A stretch of 64,000 nt of DNA, taken from the NCBI GenBank assembly GCA_050084985.1, contig JBITNC010000001.1:16058001-16122000 (forward strand). The letters run 5' to 3'. A program made the position numbers and the translations under genes. Of the stretch, positions 54,994 through 64,000 are shown piece by piece (the first letter of the stretch is position 1; the number at the start of each line of letters is the position of its first letter). Below the pieces are notes generated by a model that was given only the letters and a program-made list of their open reading frames with translations, was not told the DNA's origin and did not search any database. The DNA comes from Nageia nagi. Taxonomy: Eukaryota > Pinophyta.

Positions 54994-55830
54994 TTGGAAA
55001 GGTATTTCCTATTGTTAAAAGAGTTCTCTGATATTTTTACTTGGTCTTATTTTGATATGCTTGGTCTTGATCTTGATTTTTTCACTCATAGCCTAGTTGT
55101 CAAAGAAAATGTAAAACTAGTCCAACAAAAGCCTATAAAGATACATCCTAGGGTAGCCCTTGCTATTAAAAATGAAATAGAAAATTATCTTGTTGTTGGT
55201 TTTATTTATTACATTGGTTATTCACCATGGATTTCTAACATTGTACCTATAGCTAAGCCTAATGGTGAAATAAGATGTTGTATAGATTTTAGGGATATCA
55301 ACAAGGCATATCCTAAAGATGCCTTTCCTTTACCTAACATTGATTTGATTCTAGATTCAACAACATGATATGAAATTATATCTTTCATGAATGGATTTTT
55401 TGGCTACTATAAAATAAGGATCAATAAGGAGGACCAACATAAGACAACTTTTGTTACTCCTTGGGGCACATTTTGTTGGGTGGTCAGGCCTTTTAGTCTA
55501 AAGAATGTACATGTAACTTATCAAAGAGCCATGGTGAGTATGTTCCATGATATGATCCATGATAGTTTTGAGGTGTATGTTGATGATATCCTAGCAAATT
55601 CTATATCCGAAGATGATCATATTTTTAAATTGAGAAAGATTTTCCAAAGAATAAGAGAATACAAATTGAAGTTGAAACCTCAAAAGTATGCATTTATAGT
55701 AACATTAGGTAAATTGTTTGGTTTCATTATTTCAAGAAGAGGTATAGAGGTGGATCCTAAGAAAGTTTCAGCAATTTTTAATTTACCTCCTCCTAAGATA
55801 GAGTTGATAAGTATTCAAGGAAAATCTTAA
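54994..55830 (+). pseudogene. Element F reverse transcriptase
   Basis: Frame one (54,994-55,368) has DIFTWSYFDMLGLDLDFFTH, GYSPWISNIVPIAKPNGEIR and CIDFRDINKAYPKDAFPLPN. Frame two (55,387-55,830) has the 'GYYKIRI' block, KTTFVTPWGTFCWVVRPFSL, FEVYVDDILANSISEDDH and FGFIISRRGIEVDPKKV. These are the ordered RT motifs of Ty3/gypsy with YVDD intact. One stop and a short frame break separate them at about 55,368. The enzyme copies the element RNA; this copy is inactive. Confidence 0.92.
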
Positions 55831-55863
55831 GCAATCAGAAGCTTCATTGCTCAATTAACAGAT

Positions 55864-56480
55864 ATGACTTCTCCATTTTCCAATTTGTTGAAGAAAGGTG
55901 AGAAATTTATTTGGGATAAGAAGTGTCAAAAGGATTTGGATAACATCAAAAGGTACCTTAATAATGCTCCAATATTAGCCATCTATGATTTAGATAAGAG
56001 TTTGTTACTTTATGTTTTAGCAACATTAAGTGCATTGGGGGTAACCCCTTTTTCCCTAATGTATGGTGATGAAGCCATAGTTCCACTTGAGCTAGAGATC
56101 CCATCACTTCATGTGTCACTAGATGATCTCATTCCCATTGAAGATAGAAGGAAAGCTAGAATAGCCCAACTAGAGGTCCTAGATGAAAAATGTGTTAATA
56201 CTCTAGAACATCTTCATGTTTATCATTATAGAATCTAAAAAACATATAACAAAAAGATCAAGCTTAAAGAGTTCAAATTTGGTGATCTAGTCTTAAAAGA
56301 AAAATTTTCCAACATTAAATCTTTAGAGAATGAAAACAAGGGTAAGTTCGAACCTAACTGTATAGGTCCTTACATTGTCATTGCAAATTATGGAAAAGGT
56401 GCATATAAATTATCTACAATTGAAGGTAAAGAAGAATGTAATACAATTAATGTTATGCATCTGAAAAGTTTTATATCTAA
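55864..56480 (+). pseudogene. Element F RNase H start fused to the integrase end by deletion
   Basis: The frame begins as RNase H (DLDNIKRYLNNAPILAIYDL, LLLYVLATLSALG) and continues in frame, with no break, as VTPFSLMYGDEAIVPLELEI, which belongs to the end of the integrase core. The intervening RNase H, HHCC and DDE segments are gone. Then, after a stop, KFGDLVLKE, CIGPYIVIANYGKGAYKLST and INVMHLKSF match the integrase C-terminal region. An internal deletion is the simplest reading. Confidence 0.85.
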
Positions 56481-57204
56481 CCTTTTTCATAAAAATGTAC
56501 ATTTCTTTATCCTTGGATACTAACATTTTAGGAAAAATGAAGCAATAATCCAACAACACCATTATGTTCCTGGTGACATCGCTGGGTTTGAAAGATCAAA
56601 AATATCTAAAATTTGATGATTTCTTTAAAATTCATGGTAAAATGATGAAAAAGGTATTTTGTTTCTTTACTTCATTTCATTTCATAAAAAGTTGATTATT
56701 ATAAATAATGATTATAAAAAATATATCAATATGGTTTTTGTATCAATGTTCATATCATTGGTCTCCTTCATAAGGAATGGGCACTCTTATCATAAAATCC
56801 ATGGAAACATGGTGGCTTGGGAATCCAAGTTGGTCAATCTTATCATTTGAGGCCTTTGTATGGAAGGGTCAATCTTATCATTTGGAACCTTTGTAAGGAA
56901 GGACCATCCATATCAAAAATACATGGCAACATGGTGTATTGGGAAACCAAGCTAATTAGTTTAAATTGGTTATTATATTCATAAAATTTTGGTTCCTTTG
57001 TCTTTGTCTTGGGTTGCTCCTATGATGACAGGTCCATCATGTCATAACCAAGTCAAAGAGGGGGCATAATATAGGTGAAAAATTGGGGCATACAAAGCTA
57101 TCATCGCAAGACAACTTTTCAGGAAATACTTTATTATATTTTCTTGTTTATACTTTGAATTTATGCTTTGATTATCTTTTTTCCCAAAAGCATCAAACCA
57201 TATT

Positions 57205-57218
57205 CAAAGTGGGGTATT
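57205..57218 (+). other. Element F polypurine tract
   Basis: 'caaagtggggtatt' directly before the right LTR. Confidence 0.6.
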
Positions 57219-57940
57219 TGTTAACACCTAAAAAAAATTTTAATTTAATTAAAATACCCTTTTAGGTATTAAAAATTATTTATTTAATTTATTAAATAAA
57301 TGCTCTTTTCAATGTGCAGTCTCATTTACCTTTATGTTTTATGGTAACAGGTGAGCTTAGCATCACATTAAGCCTAAGGAGAAGCCTTAGCACTAGACCT
57401 ATTGCCTATAAAAATGGAGGGGTTATGCATGATCAAAGATATGATATGACATAATCTTGAATCCTTTATAGGTGGCAATATACTTGTTTCATTCTTGATC
57501 AATGTTTCTTAATGACACCTATCATTTCTAGATTTTGTTACACTATGAGCTTTGCATTTCTGTGATATTTTATTTATTCATGAGTGAGGTTTCATACATC
57601 GAAGGTGGGATGATGACATCAAGTGAAAGAGCGAGGTATGATGTAATGGTAATCGGGCAATGCCATTGGGTTCCTAGCATTAACGCTAGGTTGAGGTCAA
57701 ATTTGTGGTCTCATATTTCGAATAAGATCATCATCCATCCTCTTTTGATAGGATCTCACCTTCAATCATCATCACAGGTAAAGTATAGGTTTGTATCTTT
57801 CATAAATCCAATTTTGATAGGTCAAAGTCAATTAGGTCATTATTATCTTTCATGTCATTAATTTTCTATTATTTCGCAGGTAATTGGTTAAATTGAATAT
57901 TTTGTAAATAATCCTAGTTATCATTATTTCGATTATAACA
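57219..57940 (+). repeat. Element F 3' LTR
   Basis: Begins TGTTAACACCTAAAAAAAAT and ends 'tcgattataaca', followed by PPR sequence. Confidence 0.85.
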
Positions 57941-57944
57941 ATTA

Positions 57945-58125
57945 CCTTTGTATGTGTTTTACTTGCATGCAACCATTTAGGTTTAGTGGATGAGTGATGT
58001 TAATACTTTAATAGCATGAGTGACTCTTATGAAATTATTCATAGGATGAATCATTATGCATGCATTGTTGACCTTCTTGGTCATGTAGGCTATCTTGATG
58101 AAGCGGATCACAAGAATTTTTGATA
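57945..58125 (+). pseudogene. PPR pseudogene fragment, continuation after element F
   Basis: TFVCVLLACNHLGLVDE, then a short YFNSMSDSYEI and HYACIVDLLGHVGYLDEA. This matches the last PPR repeats before the E motif ('TFV.VLSACSHAGLVDEG..YF.SM', 'HYACMVDLLGRAG.L.EA'). It follows directly from the residues before element F at 50,565. It breaks off at about 58,125. Confidence 0.85.
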
Positions 58126-58399
58126 ATATTTTTATTTTCTTATTTGATAAAAATATTCAATTTGAGAAATCTCAATGGAAAATAGTTATATTGATTATTA
58201 CAATAATAGCTAAAGTAGAATAGATATGCCATGAATTTAGATTTTATTGAAAGCTCTGCCTTGAATACCTAGAGAATGGAAAGAGTTTGTAGCTAATATT
58301 CAAAAGTATATGAAGAAAAAACCAAGTTTCTATCCTCTCCTTTTAATCTTATCATCCTACGATCTCCATCATCATCTGTAACATCAACGTAAACATTCA

Positions 58400-58830
58400 C
58401 CACCTTTTTTTCTTTTTTATGTTAGTAATAAATACATGATGTTTACTACTTAATAAATGCCTAGTGTGTAACCAAGATAATTAATGCACACATATGGGAC
58501 CATTAAAGTAAACATCTGGTGTTTGGTGCATAGTAAATGCCAAGTATTTACTATTGAGTAAACACCTAACATTTACTATTGAGTAGATGCCCAACGTTTA
58601 TTTCATTATATAAATGCCAGTCATATAAGACTTTAGACAATATAAGTATAACAAATTCTTATTAAACACACTTGGTATTTATTGTAGTAGGATATAAACA
58701 CCAAAAAATTTACTTGAAAAACACACCAAGCATTTACTGCAAGATATAAATGTTTGGCATTTACTACAAGATATAAACTCCTAGCATTTACTATAGAATG
58801 ATATAAATGCCTGACATATATTGTGCAAAT
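58400..58830. repeat. Degenerate palindromic repeats (family P, reverse)
   Basis: Units such as 'agtaaatgccaagtatttac' and 'gagtaaacacctaacattta' and, at about 58,470, 'aaccaagataattaatgcac' then 'acatatgggacc'. The last is the reverse complement of the phrase in the 9.7-10.6 kb array, so the array is in the opposite orientation. Confidence 0.75.
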
Positions 58831-59098
58831 ATAATTTACCATTTAGCTAATAATAGTTTTTATCATTTCAGACAACTATACTTAATACATTATTGCATTA
58901 ATTTAAAGGTTTTTATTGTTTCAGATAATTGTAATTGTATTGATGTTCATTTTGACGTTGTTAGCATTTAACATTTTTACCATAATAACTATTACAATAA
59001 TGTTCATTTAAAAGGCAACCATAAGATCATCATGAAATAAGTCATAACATGTTAAACACATAACATTGCAATAATTTTAAATAGTATTTATAAAGGAC

Positions 59099-59238
59099 TT
59101 ATGAGCCACATGCCATCCAGGTCTCTATCCATCTATGATATAAAGGATGAGCCACATGCCATTCAGTTTTCTATCCAAGTATGATACAAAGGATGAACTA
59201 CATATCATCTAGCTCTCTATCCATCTATCATATAGAGA
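59099..59238. repeat. 46-base tandem repeat, three copies
   Basis: Units start 'tatgagccacatgccatcca', 'gatgagccacatgccattca' and 'gatgaactacatatcatcta', each ending in a 'ctatccatctatgatata' type phrase. Confidence 0.8.
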
Positions 59239-59397
59239 ATGACTTCAACAAATGCATAATGGGAGGGTTTCTTGGTCTTCAATGAGCATAGATCAACAAA
59301 TAAAATCCCAATATCACCTGTAACTACATAAAAAGAAAATATCAACAAAACTTAAAGACTTGCTATTTATATCAATGTGCAAAACAAAAAAAGTGCA

Positions 59398-59625
59398 TTC
59401 TTGCAATAAACAACTGATGTTTATATCCATGTAAATAATACTTCCAATAAACACCACGTGTTTATATCATTATGTTAAATAAAAAAAAAGCATTTTTGCA
59501 ATAAACACCTGGTGTTTATATCCGTGTATAAAAAAAAGCATTCTTGCAATAAATACCTGGTGTTTATAACAATATGTAAAACAAGACAAAAAAATATTCT
59601 TGCAATAAACACCAGGTGTTTACAT
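59398..59625. repeat. About 50-base tandem array around a 17-base palindrome
   Basis: Five units spaced 42-56 bases share 'cttgcaataaacacc' + 'ggtgtttatatc' and an A-rich tail. The palindrome is perfect at 59,502-59,518 (TAAACACCTGGTGTTTA) and 59,606-59,622 (A in the centre). The 59,502 copy is identical to that at 10,284-10,300. Confidence 0.85.
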
Positions 59626-59654
59626 CACTATGTAAAAAAAGCATTAATTGTTTA

Positions 59655-59960
59655 AACTTCCCTTAAACTCTTTGATTTGAATGGAGTGTGTGAATATATC
59701 TTCTTTGTGTTTACAAATCACATCGCAAGAATAGGGGAGCCATTTATGGCAACAATCATTTCTTTGTTGGAACCTAAAAATGCTTCATCTTATGTTCTTT
59801 CAAACATGTATGTTGAAGTGGCCAGTTGGGATGATTTTCCTTTAAAGAGTAAGGACATTGATGAAAGATTGAGGAATCATGAAGACACTTGCATGTAGTT
59901 GGATTGAAGTTGATAAAAGGGTACATACATTTCTTGTAGGAGACAAGTTTCAACTATCAA
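59655..59960 (+). pseudogene. PPR E-motif pseudogene fragment
   Basis: Reads LEPKNASSYVLSNMYVEVAS and WDDFPLKSKDIDERLRNHED, then with one shift a C-S-W-I-E-V-D-K-R-V-like end and 'HTFLVGDKF'. This is the E motif ('LEP.N...YVLLSN.YA..G.W.D....R..M') and E+ start. It follows the 57,945-58,125 fragment in gene order, with the repeat arrays at 58.1-59.65 kb in between. Confidence 0.82.
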
Positions 59961-59999
59961 TATGCATCAATGTTACATCATGAATTATAATTATCACAT

Positions 60000-62834
60000 G
60001 TTAACATTGCAATGACGCTACATTAATATCATGTTGATTTGAGGTAACCATAGTGTTTACATAAGGAAAGATTGATATTGCAAATCCAATGCATACAAAT
60101 TGTAAATAATACCATCAAATTCATTTCAAATAATTTTAACAAATACTTTCTAATAGAATTACTACTATCATGATAGTCCTTTTATAAGTATTAATGCAAA
60201 CAAGTTTAGTGATAATGGAGATAGATTACTTGAAGGAATTGATTGAGCATTTGGAGAAATGTTTTGTTTACACTTTGTTGTGTGACATTAAATAAAAATT
60301 GTACATCAAATAAAATAAAAAAGTTATTTTCTCAATCTTTAGAAGATTATGTTATTATTCTATAATTGCTTTTATTTTATACTTTACTATTAAATTGTGA
60401 TTTCTACTTTGAAACTTGTGAGTTTTACATCTATAAGTTGGTTTCTAGTTTATGATAAATTTGATTAATTTCTCCTATTAAATTGTTATTGGAACATGAT
60501 TAACTTCCACTCATCTTTTTTTGTTTGTAAATATTTTAATAGCTTTTTTTTTTTTTTTCTGAAAAAATATTTAGACTCTATTCAAGCCTACAATTATTCT
60601 CATGCTTTTACTTTATGTTTTACTATTGACTTGTGAATTCTATTTTTATACTTATAATTTTAACATCTATAAAATAATTTCCAGTTTTTGATGAATTTGA
60701 TTAATTTCTTCCATTAAATTACTCTTGAAGTGTAATTAACTTCTACACATCTTTTCTTATTTTTAAATATTATATTATCCTTTGGAGTTAAAAATTTCAA
60801 CAATATAAAAAATTATATTAATTTCAACAATATATAAAAAATTATATTTATATTATAATAAATAAATATTTTTTATAAATAATATAACCATTAAACTAAA
60901 AACAAATATTAATTTTTGAAATCAAACCTTTATTAAAAAAAATTTCAAATCAATTAACACAAATGCCAATACTAATTGTTATTACATGGTAAAGTTGATC
61001 CATCATCCCAAAGTAAAAGCACTACCATCCTTGATAGGTGGGGGAACTTTTGAGAAGTTTCTTCTCATTATAATAAACTTTTCTTCCCCAATCACGGTGT
61101 GATATCTATTCAATACTTATTACACACCACAATCTCGTCTTGTCAATTAGAGACATACTCATCACTTCCCACTTCCTCCACTTTTAAAACCTTCTCCCTC
61201 TTCCTTAAAGAAATCTTGCGTCCCTCACACCATCTAAAAGTGGATGATAATTGACTAAAATATTATTAGAAACTAATTAAGATAACAAAAAAGTCCCTCC
61301 AAATGGTGTTGAAGTGTCTCCTCAAGCACTTGGTAATGAATTTGTCCTCCCTTTATGGGGCATCCCGGGAAAGATGGAAGGAAAAACTTTGTTTTAGGAG
61401 GGCTTTCTAAGTATTTATGCCCATGCTTTGTAATGTCCTTTTCTACATCATGAGCATAATCTCATCTACTTTTGGAGTAGTTGGTATATCTTTTAAACAA
61501 TATTAAAATCACTTACTATTAACTTCTTTTTTTGGTTTAATTTGTACGTACATTAAGTACTTTGATTCATGTACTACCTAATATTGATGGAACATTAGTT
61601 ACATCTAATACGTGAGTTCTATAATAATTTTTATTAACATTTTTTAAAGATAGCAAAAATAAATTGATTTCACAAAACACTTTTATCAATATCAAGGTGG
61701 TATATTTTTGGAGTTATAAAATAAAAAGATTTTTTTTAAGTAATAAATTTTTTAAAGTTTATAATTTAAAAGGTTTATGTACCTTTCTGTGTATAAAATA
61801 AAGTTTTAATTGTAGTATGTAAATTAATTTATAAAAGAGTTATATCTTGTAAGGAAATTTGTTAGAATTAATAGTGGAATAATGAAATTAAACTTACATC
61901 ATATTTTCTCTATAAATATTGTTACCAATTGACATTTCTTCATCATTACTCATATAAGGTTATTACTTCAAAATTGAGTCGAGCTACAACTAAGCTAAAG
62001 CATCCTCATTCTTGAACACATTACAATTGCAAGTGGTCAAACTTCACCAACATAAACAAATAGTTGATTATCACATATATCAAGGAGCTTTAATCAAGGC
62101 CCAACTTTGCTAGCTTCCACTTTCACTATCTTAAGGTTGAAGATCAAGTTTTTAAATATTATTTCTAATCATTGAGAGCATTTCAAGTCTCCCAAAAGAT
62201 CAAATCCATAGAGGAAGCCTAATATATTTTTATCAAAACTCCTTAATAACTCACAAGCTTTTACTAAATATTATCAATAGGTTTTTAAGGCCTAAACTCC
62301 TTCGTTTGAGTAGGATCTTTCTATATCAGAAATCTACAAGTGTACTCTCTTATAGGCTAGGTGTTTCATTATGAATTTTATGTGACAAACTTCTTACTAA
62401 GATGAATTTAGGGAGGTAGTTTTCTCCATGGCCAATGATTAAGTCCCTACTTGTGATGGCTTTTACTGTGAGTTTTACAAATCCTTATGGGATACTCTAG
62501 TTAAGATTTATTTCAAGTAAATAGGGAAGCATTAATTCATACTAGCATAGTAGGTGATCTCTTTTGTAAGGGAAATAAATTCATGCCTAAAATCAATGAT
62601 CTAGTATTGAACATTTCTTACAAAATAATTATTGAATATTTGATGTTCCATCTATGAAACTTACTTTTATTAATTATTCATTCTCCACAAATAAGATTCA
62701 TCAAAACCATATATAATTTTTGTATGGGAAGGTAGAGAATGGGCTTGAACCTATTAATAGATGCCTTGATTACTTGACTATTAATGGAAAATAATCCTAC
62801 TCATTTGGCCTTTTTTAAATCTATTTGATAGGGT
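60000..62834. other. No gene recognised; AT-rich with a local tandem duplication
   Basis: Very AT-rich. Two units of about 235 bases (about 60,350-60,545 and 60,588-60,780) share 'tactattgacttgtgaattc'-like and 'gatgaatttgattaatttct' phrases with moderate identity, separated by a T-run at 60,545. I see no domain-bearing ORF to 62,834. Confidence 0.45.
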
Positions 62835-63068
62835 TGTTGATCATGATTATAATTAGTTAGGATAATAAATAAATGTGTTTCTTAGGTATCTAGAAATAAG
62901 CTTCTAGAAATATGTTTAGAAGCATCTAGTTAATAGGTTGTTAGTATCTTTTTATGTGCTATGATAATTTTATCAAATCCATGTGTTAATACCATGGTAT
63001 TCGTTATTGTATTTTCCAATTTAAAGGCCTCTTCTAGAATAAAATGGCAAGCAAGTTTGTCTCCCACA
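62835..63068 (+). repeat. Probable 5' LTR of a retrotransposon running off the window (element G)
   Basis: TGTTGATCATGATTATAATT to 'gtctcccaca' is bounded TG...CA and ends four bases before a PBS. Length 234. The partner LTR would lie beyond 64,000, so this is unconfirmed. Confidence 0.6.
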
Positions 63069-63072
63069 TAAT

Positions 63073-63084
63073 TGGTATCAGAGA
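63073..63084 (+). other. Element G primer-binding site
   Basis: TGGTATCAGAGA matches the initiator tRNA-Met PBS at 11 of 12 positions. Confidence 0.75.
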
Positions 63085-63369
63085 AGGTTCATTTCTTAGA
63101 GAGTATGCTTCACGAGGGTTTGGAGGATAATTTCTAACTCTCTTGTTTAGAGGTCACGGTATCTTGTTGAGGATTCACCTTTTGATAGGCTTGGTAGAAT
63201 TTCTTAAGAGTATTTACATCTTTTGGATGCTCCTTTTGTGTAAGTAGAGCTTGTTCACATTAATTTTGGGAAAATTTTGAGAGATATTTTCTTCCAATTA
63301 TTCATCAAAATCTACATTTTGTGGAGTTTATGGATCTTTAGTTATTTTTTCATATTTTCATAGCTCTCC

Positions 63370-63610
63370 TTGAAATTTTTGTAGATCTGCTTGGATTTTC
63401 TTGGATCTATCTAGATCTACTTGGATTTTCATGGATCTACCTAGATCAACTTAGTTTTTTTGGATCTACCAAGATCTACTTGGATTTTCTTGTATATACT
63501 TAGATATACTTGTATTTGCTTAGATTTGCATATATCTACTTAGAATTTCTTGGATCTATAATCTAGATCCATTTGAACTTACTTGAATCTATCTAGATCT
63601 TCTTGGATAA
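63370..63610 (+). repeat. Tandem 'tctaCTTGGAT' repeats in element G leader
   Basis: Degenerate units of about 14-30 bases, built on 'ggatctacctagatctactt' and 'ggattttcttggatcta', repeat about ten times. Rich in AGATCT sites. Untranslated leader position between PBS and the gag start. Confidence 0.75.
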
Positions 63611-63771
63611 ATTTAATATTTGCACCTTTGAAAATTAATTATACAAATTGCATATTTGTTATCTGATTTTGAATCCATGAAAAGCATCATAATCCTAGTT
63701 CCAAGTTGAGTCTTTCTATATTTTCAAATCTATTATTGGTAGGTTTGAAAAATATTGCATTTTGGTGATCA

Positions 63772-64000
63772 ATGGAGACTAAATATTTGGTTTATCAAGC
63801 TATCTAGCTCACCCAACTCATACCATTGTTGGTTAATCAAGTTCATGAACTTATATCAAATGATCCATTAGCTGATCTTTCTATTGAGATCGCTTACCAA
63901 GTGAGAGAGTTGGCTCTTCAATTAAAAGAGGAGGAAGAATCTATTGCTTTAAAGAATCCTCCTACATAGGTCAATAAAGGAGAGAATACTTCTTCACCTC
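63772..64000 (+). pseudogene. Element G gag start (partial)
   Basis: From ATG at 63,772 the frame reads METKYLVYQAI, stop, then LLVNQVHELISNDPLADLSI and QVRELALQLKEEEESIALKN, another stop, and on to the window edge. Helical and acidic. The position 700 bases after the PBS suggests gag, but no diagnostic motif is inside the window. Early stops make it a pseudogene. Confidence 0.45.

Larger units (their letters stand above)
50566..57940 (+). mobile_element. Element F: decayed Ty3/gypsy retrotransposon, 7.4 kb
   Basis: Direct repeats of about 722 bases (50,566-51,288; 57,219-57,940) with TGTTA...TAACA ends, a purine tract before the right one, and gag-protease-RT coding between them. Plus-strand. 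The RNase H and integrase core are missing through an internal deletion, and a gag segment is tandemly duplicated. All frames carry stops. A clean target duplication is not resolved (ATAAT against ATTAC). The PPR reading continues across the element. LTRs differ at many positions, so insertion was not recent. Confidence 0.88.

Noticed and set aside
59398-59625. CRISPR-like spacing of palindromic repeats
   Set aside because: Repeats are degenerate, the A-rich intervals are similar to each other rather than unique, and the context is plant nuclear DNA.
1-64000. tRNA, rRNA or snRNA genes
   Set aside because: No cloverleaf with A and B boxes or conserved rRNA blocks were noticed; TGGTATCAGAGC-type hits are primer-binding sites next to LTRs. 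A tRNAscan run would settle this.

Overview
This window looks like nuclear DNA of a land plant with a large, repeat-rich, strongly AT-biased genome. The evidence is Ty1/copia, Ty3/gypsy, hAT and MULE remnants of plant type, PPR-DYW sequences, a plant SUMO-conjugating enzyme exon, and primer-binding sites matching plant initiator tRNA-Met. The nested, decayed elements would suit a gymnosperm-like genome, but this is an impression, not a placement. I see no intact host protein-coding gene, rRNA, tRNA or CRISPR array.

Layout. 0-10 kb: an unrecognised ORF, a LINE-like 3' end, a segment duplicated at about 1.0-1.7 and 8.8-9.6 kb, and between the copies a degenerate hAT transposase. 9.7-18.1 kb: a degenerate array of short palindromes, two minus-strand PPR-DYW pseudogene fragments, a 95-bp-arm inverted repeat, and a short non-autonomous LTR element lying inside the palindromic repeats. 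18.8-29.5 kb: two related non-autonomous LTR elements (called B and C here) in opposite orientations, with a divergent acidic gag-like ORF and no recognisable pol. C contains a CpG-rich promoter-like module with an approximately 62-bp repeat, each unit carrying a TGACGTCA-type box.

29.7-46.7 kb: a decayed copia element (D, minus strand) split in its integrase region by a younger copia element of related family (E, 32,889-41,414, minus strand). E has 431-bp LTRs that are about 98% identical and an exact AACAT target duplication. E's 5' leader carries a captured exon of the SUMO E2 gene SCE1/UBC9 in sense orientation and an unrelated host-like 196-codon ORF in antisense.

46.7-60 kb: a decayed MULE transposase (minus) mixed with plus-strand PPR-DYW pseudogene pieces. 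A Ty3/gypsy element (F, 50,566-57,940) is inserted in one PPR piece. F has a tandemly duplicated gag segment and an internal deletion joining RNase H to the end of integrase. A second set of palindromic arrays follows, in the reverse orientation. 60-64 kb: AT-rich sequence, then the 5' end (LTR, PBS, leader, gag start) of another LTR element running off the window.

The sequences do not cooperate as a pathway. The window records successive insertion, capture and decay. The parts most worth following up are the SCE1 capture, the TGACGTCA repeat module in C, the gag-only B/C family, and the palindromic repeats found in both orientations 48 kb apart.
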